Assembly (NCBI RefSeq): GCF_000002865.3
Contig: NW_001865057.1
Coordinates: 31,342 to 95,341, forward strand
Length of the DNA: 64,000 bases
Source: Monosiga brevicollis MX1
Lineage: Eukaryota > Opisthokonta > Choanoflagellata > Craspedida > Salpingoecidae
Reading direction: 5' to 3'
Shown one piece after another: positions 22,384 through 32,704 of this stretch; the first letter of the stretch is position 1, and each line of letters starts with the position of its first letter. Made by a program: the position numbers and the translations under genes. Below the pieces are notes generated by a model that saw nothing but the letters and a program-made list of their open reading frames with translations, did no database searches and was not told the origin of the DNA.

Positions 22384-24020
22384 CCTGCTGGACTTGAAGG
22401 CCTCGGTGTGTGTGAATCACAAGCTCCTGAATACCGTCGCCCAAGAGGTCGGCCCCCAAGAGTGCATAGACGGGCTCTGACACGGCTACCATGCTTGGGT
22501 CAGGCATGGTCGGGGGTCGCAAATTAGCCTGTGCGGTGGCGCGATCGAACAGGGCAAGGGCGCGATCGACGTAGGCCAAATCGTAGACGAGAAGCCGTCG
22601 CCCATAGCCAGCCAGCACAAGCACTGGCCGACGGTCCAAGCGCTTTTGAATGTAGACAACGCCAAGGCATCCAAAAGAGAGAGAGGGTGTGTTTTAAGGA
22701 TGAGAGACATGGGCAGGCGCATAGGGTGCAAACACAGTTGAAAAACAGGAGAGGACAGACCACATCAAAAGCAATGGCCGACGAAATGACGTCCGTGTGT
22801 TTTGGTCGCGCCAGCTTTGAGCTGCAGCTCAAGCCTCGAAGGTTAGCGTGCCTAATTCAAAGAGCATGTGACAAAAACGGGTCGTTTATGCTTTCAAAGG
22901 TGCAGCCAAGTCTAGCCAAGAAGGTTGAGAGCCTTCACGCACCAGTAGATTTGGGATTCGACCACGGTGCCCGCCAACAGCAGATGGACATGCGGTGCAA
23001 ATGAGAGTTGGTTGCGGGCGCTGCTATTGTGGGTGAATCTGATCCCCAGCGCGAACAAACAAACCAAGACCAACACCCCATCCAAATCAAGTTGGGCGAC
23101 GCAATAGAAGCAAAAATTGACGTTAGCACAGCCAGGCCAACAGCACCATCGATCCGGTCAGTGTTAAGTTGTATATGAAAGAGCCAAACTTTGGCAGGTC
23201 GGGGCGAGGACTGACACACTGTTGTGCACGGCAAAAAAAACGGCGCAAGGCATGGGGGCAATAAACTTGTGAGCCGAAAACGTGTGATGGCCATCGCGAT
23301 CTGTCACAAGAGTACACGCACACACCGTCATGAGAATAGGCCCAGGCAAAGCCCGAGCAAACGCACATGCTTGCACAAACCAGTCGTGACCAGCCACGCG
23401 CGGCCGTCAGATGTGCTATACACGTTCAATGTCGTGTCCTGGCTGAGCAGGGTGCAGCTTCGGTGGTGGATCACAGAGGCATCCTAAAGTGCAGCACAGT
23501 TGGTTTAGGTTGTGCCTCGACCCGATCAGACACGTCTGGCTCAGAGCAGCACGCCAAGCACGAGGTGCACCTCATGATTAATTTCTGGGATTCCCAAGAA
23601 GCTCCACTCCTGATCCCATGCACACCAGCTCATGCTCAGCGGAGACGCTGCAAATGAAATACAATGTTGTGCCGGTAGCACGAGATTGTTGAGTCCCGAT
23701 TGTAGACGCAATTTGACTCGATGGTGATCCAACAAACAAGCACGCACGGGCATCGTTGTTTAAAGCGTGTGGTGCCGAAGACAGGAGTCGTAGTTGGCCA
23801 TACATGCCAAACATGGCCACAACGCCGGACGTGGCAGCGGGAAGTCTAATAGGTGAGGTGTGAACAAAGGGGTACAGGTATGCGTCAATACATGGAAAAA
23901 GAGGTACGGCGGCAGCGTCCGAGTCCACACACGGTTGTGCATTGACTAACCGAATCAAGGTCATCAAAGAAATGACAAAGGGGACCTCAAGCTCCTCGAC
24001 AGCCTCGGCTAACAGCCGCG
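22384..24020 (-). CDS. KPTN: Kaptin-like protein (KICSTOR-type beta-propeller)
   Basis: Short minus-strand exons are collinear with kaptin over its whole length. In order they give SPIRLPAATSGVVAMFGMYG (about 23860), LLSQDTTLNVYSTSDG (about 23450), LFHIQLNTDRIDGAVGLAVL (about 23150), HVHLLLAGTVVESQIYW (about 22960), HTDVISSAIAFDV (about 22790), RPVLVLAGYGRRLLVYDL (about 22620) and PVYALLGADLLGDGIQELVI (about 22450). The last two match human VATYGQELLCYKY and VDLTGDGLQELAVV. Kaptin is an actin-associated protein and a subunit of the KICSTOR complex that anchors GATOR1 on lysosomes to restrain mTORC1. Start and stop are not fixed: the N-terminus may begin near 24020, and the C-terminal coiled coil was not recognised. 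The choice of KPTN over other FG-GAP/propeller proteins rests on motif order. Confidence 0.62.
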
Positions 24021-24071
24021 AGCCACAACGTCACAGTATTTAGGATGTTGGGTATCATCATGCATTGGCGA

Positions 24072-24944
24072 TCAGGAGGGTCGCATTCGCACGAGCATGA
24101 TGCCGTGTTTTCGTTCAAATTTCTGCAGGGCAAGCTTACGGGTCAGCTCGAGAAGCTCCATCAGGCTTGAAGCCATCCGGTCAGCTGGTGAGTCGGCCCA
24201 CTGTGTCAGCGGGATCGACAGCATAAGTGAAGACGCCGCTTCGGTGTCATCCTGCATACATGTATACACGTGTGCATAAGCTGGCGCGTGGATGATGTCG
24301 GGCAATGAACGAACAAAAAAAGGCGGGGACGATACCTGGCAAATGCATGCCAACATGAGTCGCTGTGGCGGCATGTCTGCAGCCAAAGGGTCACTGTGGC
24401 ATGTGGCGGTGGAGACAGGTCAGTTGTGTTCGCTTGGGTTGAAGGCCTGGAGCTGATGCTACTGGGCATAGGCACGCACCACCCTTGATGGCGAAGAATG
24501 AGGACGCCGGCTGGAAGAAGCTTGCGATGCCTGAGGATCGTGATTTGGCCTGCATAAACGCTTTGCTGCTCAACGGCTTCTTTCCTGTGCCACCGGGATC
24601 ATCACATGAGAAGTTGTGGCCCTGACAAATCATCAAACGGCTTGACGTAGCCGCCCGCGAGTCGGGGGTCACCACCTCCCTCGACGGTTATGGCACGCCG
24701 GATGAAAAACATGCCTCTGGGATGGTGGGATGGTGGCCGTGAGGTTCAAACACACGCCGCCATCAAAGGGGCAATGCATGGTGGCCACGAGGCTCATCAT
24801 GGTGCCATCATGACCACGATGCCAGCTAAACGCGTCTGCACAATTGATGGCAGTAGGGCCATCCGACACGAGGTGACAAAGCTGCTGCAAGCGATCAACT
24901 TCGCTCGACTGCACTGCAGCCACCCGAGCACCAGCCATCGCCAT
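24072..24944 (-). CDS. Hypothetical protein, multi-exon, family not recognised
   Basis: A minus-strand ATG at 24944 opens MAMAGARVAAVQSSEVDRLQ, followed by CHLVSDGPTAINCADAFSWH and MMSLVATMHCPFDGGV. A middle exon is less certain. A 39-nt exon (ATGCCGCCACAG onwards, near 24373) joins in phase 0 to a final exon with LMLSIPLTQWADSP, SSLMELLELTRKLALQKFE and a stop at 24072. The product looks like a small soluble alpha/beta protein with a C-terminal amphipathic helix. It lies immediately upstream of the kaptin-like gene on the same strand, so the two could share a transcript; no in-phase splice between them was found. Confidence 0.5.
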
Positions 24945-24997
24945 GGCTCCGCGCTCCCGTCATCCGATCGAAGTAGAAAGGGAGAAGAGACGGCAAG

Positions 24998-24999
24998 AG

Positions 25000-25035
<36 letters not shown>

Positions 25036-25213
25036 AGAGAGAGAGAGAGAGGTTTGAGAGAGAGAGAGAGAGAGAGAGAGGTTTGAGAGAGAGAGAGAGA
25101 GAGAGTTTGAGCGAGAGAGAGAGAGTTTGAGCGAGAGAGTTTGAGAGAGAGAGTTTGAGAGAGAGTTTGAGAGAGAGTTTGGGAGAGAGTTTGGGAGAGA
25201 GAGATTGAATTGG

Positions 25214-25266
<53 letters not shown>

Positions 25267-25314
25267 AGAGAAAGGGAGAGAGAGAGAGAGAGAGAGAGAG
25301 TTAGAGTTTGAGAG
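24998..25314. repeat. (GA)n microsatellite interspersed with GTTTGA units
   Basis: About 317 bp of GA repeats punctuated by roughly 15 GTTTGAGAGA units. It fills nearly the whole gap between the divergent starts at 24944 (-) and 25362 (+), ending 48 bp before the latter. Confidence 0.95.
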
Positions 25315-25361
25315 AGACCCCATTTTTTTTTCAAAGATCGCAGGCTCGCGTGCAGGGACCC

Positions 25362-26092
25362 ATGGAGATGCAGTGTCGCGGACGGGTGGCTGGAGCAATG
25401 TGGCTGGGGCTGGTCTTGTTGGCCTGTGCGACACAGTCGGAAGGTGAGGCTCTTTCTCTGTTTGCATGATGGGCGGCGTGGTGAGCATGGCTATCCCGGC
25501 GAGGTCACCAACCAATCTGGCAGCAGCCCCACTCCCCTCATGGCTCGTGCCCTCAAAGATGGACGTGATCTGTGTGTGATCGGCTTCTTGATCTACTCTC
25601 ACATGCCCGGCCTTTGCGCTAGGTATGGCTGTGCCTGCCAGCATGGATGTGGTCGATGCGAACAATGGGACTACACCGTCGCCAAACGCCACATCTAGCT
25701 CAACCACTGTCATGAACAGCACTGCAATGAGCACCACAGCGACAAACACGACAGCAGCGCCACCAACAACAACAGCGGCGCCAGGCAATACGACAGCAAC
25801 GACAACGCCAGTTGTGACAACGTCTACCACGGCAGGCAACACAAATGTCACGACGACAACGCCCGCAGCGACCACCACCTCCACCAACCAGCCCAGCAAC
25901 ACGACAACCGCAGCTTCCACGTCTACGACCTACATCGTCTCTTCTCACGCCAACTCGCACGGCAGCAATGCCAATAAGCGCAACGAGGGTGCCATCATTG
26001 GTGGCGTGTTTGGCGGAATTGCTTTGCTTGGTTTAGTGGCCGTGGTCTTCTTCAAGATGCGCTCAAACCCCTCTTCTTACTCGCAGCTCTAA
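25362..26092 (+). CDS. Mucin-like single-pass membrane protein
   Basis: Two exons (25362-25443 and 25623-26092) join in phase 1 for 183 residues. Exon 1 encodes an N-terminal signal peptide (MWLGLVLLACATQSEG after the second in-frame Met). The ectodomain of about 100 residues is almost entirely Thr, Ser, Ala, Asn and Pro, with many N-x-T/S sequons, so heavy O- and N-glycosylation is expected. A transmembrane helix (GAIIGGVFGGIALLGLVAVVFF) has a GxxG/GxxxG-rich face, and the cytoplasmic tail is only about 13 residues (KMRSNPSSYSQL). No family is recognised; the layout is that of a cell-surface mucin or sialomucin. Confidence 0.8.
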
Positions 26093-26601
26093 CGCTCGTG
26101 TCGTTGCTATTTCACTCATCTGAAGGGGCCTAAGATCTGTTGCCCAGCTGGTTGAATGCGAACACCTCATGGGTAGTTGCTCCTTTGGGTTTTGTCGCAC
26201 ATGATGGGCCTGTAGTAGCGCAGCCTGATTATAATCAATAGTTTCGTGAAAAATCTGGCGAACACGTCACGAGGCATCCGACCTCTCATCTCCGTCGGCC
26301 TCGAGCCCCAATGCAGAAGCAGGTCGAGGCTCGAATCACCAACCAAAGAGTCGAGGCTCGACATGGCAACACAACGCGTGAATGTCTTGGCTGACTTTGG
26401 TCCAGAACAGACTATATTGAGGCACGCCTTGGAAGCACGTTGCCCGTGTCTGCTATATGTTCTCAATTAAACATGCCCAAAAGTGGTCCAGCCTACTCTG
26501 GGCCGGACGGGCACAGCATCCAACGCACCCTCTCGGAGCCTATGGATCTAGATACATTCTCATGAAGAAAATTTGCATCATTGGAAGAAAGACCGTGGGG
26601 A
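26093..26601. other. Convergent 3'-3' intergenic spacer
   Basis: The 509 bp between the mucin-like stop and the BDP1 stop contain no supported gene and no simple repeat. A TCGAGGCTCGA palindrome-like motif recurs twice (26324-26336 and 26352-26362) with the intervening sequence AATCACCAACCAAAGAG. Confidence 0.45.
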
Positions 26602-29511
26602 TTACGCAGACTTGGTGGCTTGGGCGGGGTGTGGACGTTTGCGCAATTTGGGCTTGGGCTTGACCCGAGCTCTGGGTCCACTAGCCGAGGGCGCGGTGGA
26701 CGAAGGTTGTGCGGTAGCGGTGAGCGGTGCGGTGTCGTTGGCTGCTGCTGATTGATCGTTCGTTGTCTCAGCAGCCGGTGTTGCCTCTGTAACGGTCAAC
26801 GTAGCAGGTGTCGCGATCGTGGCAGGGGTGGCCGTGGTGGCGGCCATGGGGGCTGCGTCGTTGGCTGCCAATAGGGTCAAATCCTTCTCTGACGTCGAGC
26901 TCGCTTCGACCTGGTCATGGGGATCCTGAGTTGGTTTGACGACAGTCGAGGCTTGAATTGGCTCTTTGCGAGAGGCCCGAATCGCGCTGGTCACCACCAC
27001 CGGCATCGGCATGTCTTCGCCATGACTTGCCACTGGAACGTGGTCCGCGCGGGTAACCGGCACGGGGTGCGCACTTGTCGCATGTGGGGCTGTTGGCGGG
27101 TCAGGATGGTGAGTACTGCTAGCCCCGTCTTGACTGACCGCTGCGGCGTTGGTGCTTGTGTGGCTCGAGACTGGGGATTCCGGTGTCGGCCCGACGCGTG
27201 TTTCCAGAGCAGGCTCTACACCCGTGTGTCCAGTCCTGAGTGCGGCGCGAGGAGAGGTTGGTGATGGTAATTGGGGCTGAGTTTGCTCTTGTACTACTGG
27301 CTCGGCTGTGGTGGCAGCTGTCCGACGTGAGCGTGATGCTCGTGCACGAGAAGTTCCTCGGGTGGTGGGTGTAGCAGAGTCGTCCGGCAAATCCTCTTCA
27401 ATGCCTTCTGTCAAGTATTCCGCGTCGTATGGTTTCCTGTTGCAAGAGGCGTTGATGAATGTGACGACGACCCTTTCACAAAAGCACATGCCAACGGGAT
27501 CGTACGCGTTTTTGATGGCTCGCGTCACTTGATCTGGGCGCTGCTTCATCTCTCGATGATACTTTGCCTGTGGCTCCCAGCGATTCAACATCAGAGCTGC
27601 GTGAAGAGGCCCGGGCCAGGAAGCTTGTTCCACATACCTTGAGTTGCTTGTGGGAACGCTTGGGAAAGGCCACGTTCATGGATCGGAAATCGGTGCCACA
27701 GCGCTCGAGGCAAAGAAAAAACTTGGCCGTTTCTACACTCGAAAAAACAACAAAAAAAACAAAAAAAACAAAAAAAAAAAACAAAAAAACAAACAAGTAA
27801 AAAAAACCAAAAAAAAAACCGCCAGGTTGACAATCAGCTGGCTACCAGCACATGCTTCTAAAAGCACCTGACGGGGAGGGGGTTGCTATCTGGCCTGACC
27901 TCGTTCCGACCAAGCTCGATTGTTATCGCGGCGTGTAAAGCTGGCTGACGTTGTCGACCTGGGGCCACGTCGTTCTTCCTCATGTCTGCAGTGTTGGGAC
28001 GATGAAGCGTCAGAAACAGAATCGAGTATTTTGTGGGAGGGGGTTCAAACCATAGGCTTACCCCGGCGTAGTTGGTGGTGGTTCTGGTGCTGCATTGCGG
28101 GCTGTGATTGAGAGGGATTGCTCGTCCACAATAAGTTTGCCATTGACGAGCTTGAGAGCGGGCGCATTGGACACAGAGTTTGCCGCTCCCTAAGGACGAT
28201 ATATGCAGAGTGCAGCCGAGACATTGGTGAGGAAACAGAAAGCGCTCTCGCAGCACTGGTGCCTAGCATTTATTTGAGGACGAAAAATTGTCGCACCGCG
28301 TCCTCATCATCATCATCTTGCCCAGGTCGCTCATAGTTGGAAATGTAGGTTGTGCGTGTCTGGGCCAGATCATCGTGGCTCCTGTCGAGTACAAGAGGGC
28401 ATGAGCATGGGCCGTGTCACGCGCAGCGCATCGCGGGGAAGGTGTGAGCTACGCGGGCGTGTATCCTCAGGACAGGCGCAACAAATCGGCCCCGAGGCAC
28501 GGTCTTGGGCGTCTGCCAATCTCACCCTTGTGGCTCGATGCGGGGATTGCGTGGGTTGTAATGGATGAGATCTCCCATGGTCATGGTGGCATCACTGGCG
28601 GGTCGTGAGGGTCGCGCTTTGCGCTTTTTCTTGAGACGGCCGGCTGCGGTCAACAGTTGGGCCTCATCTTGAACGGCGACGAGCTGGTGTGCAATACTGG
28701 AAACGTCGTGGGCTGGGTTGATGTGCGGGGCTGGGTGCAGCGTGGCATGAGCGTGGGAGCCTGTTTGTGCGTGACCCACACTGGTGGACCGGGCGGGTGT
28801 GCTTGGTGCAGTTGTGGATGCACGAACGCTGCTGGAACGTGCCGGCGTGGTTGGGGCACGAACACTGGGAGCCTGCTGGCTGGAAGCAAGGGGTTGGGAA
28901 AGCGGCGGTGCAGCTGCAAACGTTGCCCCAAGATGAGGTGGTTGATTTGCTTGTGGAGAGGGCTGGGAAGCGGTCGAAGCTTGCAGTTGGGGAGGAGTTT
29001 CAGGAGGGGCAGCCGGCCCAGGGTGTGCAGCTGGGGTCGCGGGACTGGGCACGGTGATCGGCGCTGGGTTTGAAGCCTGCGGTCGTCGCACGCCACACCA
29101 AATCACAATCGGTTGAGGCAGATGCAAAGGATTTGCGCGTGTGGACTGATGACAAGGACAGCATTGGGTGATGGCGAGGCCAACATTGGAAAAAGAACCA
29201 ACCTGAGCTCCCTCTGCTGTCTGGGCGGGGGTGGGCGTTTCCTTGGTTATCACTCGGGGGGTTGAGTTGTGTGTGGCTTTGGCTGATGAGGTCGTGTGGG
29301 CTACGGTCGGTCTTTTGGGCTCGGGCTCACTAGTTTCAGCGGGTGCGCTGGATGCCACGGGCGTACTTGTGGCGGTGGCTGGTCCACGCCGCTTCAGCTT
29401 GGGGGCGACTGCAAAGCCGAGCAGTCAAGACCAGCGAGATGAGGCGGGAGGCAGGCGTTGCGGATGAAGGGGACAGGGGCAGGCATTCGCACCTTTGATC
29501 TTTGGAGGCAT
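26602..29511 (-). CDS. BDP1: Transcription factor TFIIIB subunit B'' (Bdp1)
   Basis: Nine exons (29493-29511, 29203-29408, 28526-29076, 28297-28381, 28062-28189, 27900-27985, 27638-27732, 27488-27567, 26602-27436) keep phase for 694 residues. The N-terminus (MPPKIKVAPKLKRRG) is basic, followed by a Pro/Ala/Ser-rich stretch. The conserved core begins with MTMGDLIHYNPRN, the counterpart of LTMRDLIYYLPDN, then LKLVNGKLIVDEQSLSI, counterpart of VKVAEDGSIILDEESL. Next comes RSTTSASFTRRDNNRAWSE leading into the SANT domain ETAKFFLCLERCGTDFRSM, FPKRSHKQLKAKYHREMK. This is the region that contacts TBP-BRF1 and opens Pol III promoters. The C-terminus is Ala/Thr/Pro-rich and ends in a basic patch (KPKPKLRKRPHP). 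It is far shorter than human BDP1 and close to the yeast length. Oligo(T) on the sense strand precedes the SANT exon. Confidence 0.93.
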
Positions 29512-29714
29512 AGTGGCGGATGACGGTCCCTCGGCTCGGGAAGGAACTCGCCGTCAAGATGCCCTCTACCAAAGGATGAGGTGCCGTGCGCACGCCCTCA
29601 CGATCCCTGTCATTGGCACACCGCCGGCGTCATCAAAATTATACCCGGCAGCTCGGCGCGTTTTTGCAAAACACCCTCATGTGTGAGTGAGTGTGTGTGT
29701 GTGCGTGTGTGTGT

Positions 29715-29748
<34 letters not shown>

Positions 29749-30321
29749 GTGTGTGTGTGTGACCGTTTTTTTTTTTCATTCATTCATCTTACAAAAAGGT
29801 CTCGACTTGATGTGTTCAAGAGACGGGTGCATTCAAATCGTGTCCAAGAGGAAGGGGAGGTGCGGTGCTGGGTCATGAATGTAAATTGGCGCTTCAGGTG
29901 TGGGGGTGAACGACGCATCATGGGCATGAGGGACTTTCAAAAAGACAAACCACGATCGATTTCCTAATCAGAGGAAGAAAGAAAGACTGAAAGAAAGAGG
30001 CATCCCCAGCATTGCGACAACACGAGCACAGCTCGCTAGAAACTCCATCGGGCCTTGCGAATCAACGCTTGACGTGCGTCTACCCGAAAGAACGGTGCAT
30101 GCCCGAAAGATGACAGAAGAGAAAACGGAGAGAACCAAAACAAAAAACAAAACAAAAGGCTGGCACCTCACCGAGTTCCGGTGCCGGTTTAGCTCGGGCA
30201 CAAATTGAAAGCAGCGTCAAGCAAGGCTCAAAGAAAAGCAAAGCGGAAGAAAACACAAGGGATTTGCACAGAAAGGGTTTAAACAAAAAAAATAGAGAGA
30301 GAGAGAGTCGAATCACAGGGC
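29512..30321. other. Spacer with (GT)n array, no gene supported
   Basis: 5' flank of BDP1 and 3' flank of the claudin-like gene. It holds the GT repeat at 29687-29762. Other open frames are short and unremarkable. Confidence 0.5.
29687..29762. repeat. (GT)n microsatellite
   Basis: GT repeat with occasional GAGT and GCGT interruptions, about 175 bp upstream of the BDP1 start codon, where it reads (CA)n on the sense strand. Confidence 0.95.
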
Positions 30322-31421
30322 TTAAAAGGGCTGTTTGGGATTGGCACTGGCCGAATTGGTGGGCAGGACGTCCTGATAAGCGGGCGGGGCTTCATCGTCG
30401 ACGGGGGCAGACGCCGTGGCCATGGACACGGCGGGTTGATAGACTGGCGGTGCTTGGCCACCGAGCCCGAATGGCTGCGCTTGGTAGGGGCCAGGAGCCA
30501 CGCCACCCGGGGCATACGTTGGCATCGGCGCCTGAGGTGGGTAGGGCGGGCGTGCTACGGGCTGAGCGGCTGGCTGAACCGGGCCCGCGCGACGAAAGCG
30601 CGCGGCGCGGCGCGGCACGTGAACGTTGTCAAGGTTGGCATAGCCACCACGTCGTAGCCAGCGCATAGCGCGGCCCTGAGCCACAGCTGAAAGGCACAAC
30701 ATAAAAGTGCCAGAGACGGCTACCCAAAAGCCCCAGCCCATATCGAGGTCATAATCGCCAACCACCCAGTGGTTACCATTCCAAGTGCCCCACACCAGCA
30801 GGGCAGCGACGGCGCAGAGAAAGGAGAGGAAAAAGCCAAAGTTGGTGTTGCGGCCAAGGCGGGGTTCCGTCTCACGCAGAAAGCGTTGGGCCAGGGTGAT
30901 GCTGATGATCGCACCCAAGACGGCTAGAACCAAAAGAGCTTGGGTCAGGCGCATACCCGAGCAGTCATCAGTCTCGTCATTGCATGCCGACCTGCGGCGA
31001 GGAGATGGCATTGGGTGAGCAGGATTCTCAAGCACAACTCACTCGTTCTTCTCCCTCTTCAGCACATTTTCAAAAAAGAACGAGCAAGGCGAAGCAAGGA
31101 TGCAGAAAGGGTTCAGACTTACGAGCCACAATCCTTGCTGGCCAAGCTACCAGATTGATAACATGAACGAAACTACAGAGGCAAGCGGCAATTCAAGGGG
31201 AGAACATAGCAAAGAGGTCAGGCGAATAGAACGTAGTGGGGTTCAGAGAAAGGGGGGCGATCATGACAACGAACCGGTCCCACGGTGTAAGTGCCGCCAT
31301 AGCTCCACTCCTCGTAAAGGTTCCAGGTATCGGTGCACATGGCAAGGATCAAGGCTATAGAGCCAAGTATCGCCAAGCCCATGGCGCGACGGGTCAATAC
31401 ATGTATGATGTTGGGCACCAT
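30322..31421 (-). CDS. Claudin/PMP22-like tetraspan with PPxY-bearing tail
   Basis: Exon 1 (31275-31421) encodes an N-terminal membrane helix (MGLAILGSIALILAM), then CTDTWNLYEEWSYGG. A 15-nt exon (31123-31137) encodes QGLWL, the GLW of the claudin/PMP22 signature W-GLW-C-C. The last exon starts between 31026 and about 30990 and supplies SACNDETDDC, so the two cysteines follow the GLW. Three more membrane helices follow: LTQALLVLAVLGAIISITLA, NFGFFLSFLCAVAALLVWGT and WGFWVAVSGTFMLCLSAVA. The cytoplasmic tail of about 120 residues is Pro/Ala/Tyr-rich with PPVY and PPAY motifs that suit WW-domain partners. In animals this superfamily forms tight-junction strands, myelin proteins and channel subunits. 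The 15-nt exon to last exon junction is not settled: the phase-correct acceptor at 31027 adds about 12 residues between GLW and the first Cys. Confidence 0.72.
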
Positions 31422-31841
31422 GATGGCGATGCAAAGCGGCGAGGCCGACGAGGCCAGCAATGGATCCTTGATGGCAGAGCCTAGGCACAGCGAGCCAAGT
31501 CCATGCGAATCAAATCACAATCACAACGACGACGGCAGGCAAGAGAAAAATGCCAATCACGCCAAGAACAAGCACGATGATTGGAGGAACCACAGGACGA
31601 TCTCAGAACCCGCACTTTGGCTAGCCTCTCCCTCTATGCATGCCCTCCTGGCTGGTCCCATGCCCAAGTAAGATCAAGCCCTCCCCTCCCCATGCCATGA
31701 GGGGTGTTGCGTGCGGAGACCCACCTCTACTCGCGTCGCGCCGTGCTCTCCAGGCTCACAGAGAGAGAAAAAGAAGAGAGAGAAGAGTGCAGTACCATAA
31801 CGTATCATCAACGTACATGTGTGATGCTGAATACATACATG

Positions 31842-31944
<103 letters not shown>

Positions 31945-32086
31945 TGTCAGACAAAGAACACGTAGCTAAAGCGGTTTTGTCAGACAATTTGTGGTTTTCT
32001 GTATAGGGTTTGAGATGTGTTTTCCCGCTTGCCCTTTACGGACTTTGGGGAGCTTCAAGCTGGAAATGGTCATCAAAAAGTCGGAA

Positions 32087-32117
32087 TGACAGTTGGTAAC
32101 CGAATTACCAACTGTCA
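32087..32117. repeat. 13-bp perfect inverted repeat
   Basis: TGACAGTTGGTAA (32087-32099), a 5-nt spacer CCGAA, and TTACCAACTGTCA (32105-32117). It lies about 590 bp upstream of the ARP1 start. It could be a dimeric transcription-factor site or a cruciform; function unknown. Confidence 0.9.
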
Positions 32118-32704
32118 CGAATTCAGTGGCTGCCGCTTCGTTCTTTTTTTTAACCGCTGCGCAGCTGACCGATTGACCGGTACGTTGAGCACAACATATG
32201 AACCGCGACGGATCAGATGCCTTCCGCCCCCTCCCCCCACCTCCTTCCCTCCTTCCCTCCTTCGCTCCTTCCTACCCCGCGCCCCGATCGTGGCCTTGGT
32301 GCAGCAAGGCGCGCAGATTTTGGAGCAAACACGCTTTGGTGTGGGGATCAGGGGCAGGGCTGGTGCGATACACATTTCGTGCTCGACTCATTCGAGCCAC
32401 TTCACTTGGCTGCCTCACAGTGCTGGCGTTGAAGCCACTTGCTCGGGTTTGTCTTGTCAAGCTGCCTGCCCAGCCCTCGTTGGCAAAGCTTGCTGATCTC
32501 GGGGCGCGCCAGCCAACAAATCGGCGCTCTTCATCGCAAACACAGGTGGGTGAACATGGCCACTGATTTGATTCCGTGAAAATACACCACAAAGTCATCC
32601 AGTGAATACCCGTCCCAAGTCGTGTGGGGACGCCTTGGCTGCAGCTTGCTGACCAAATTGTCTCTTGGCCTCATGGCAGCAGACAATTCTCTCTTTGTGC
32701 CACC

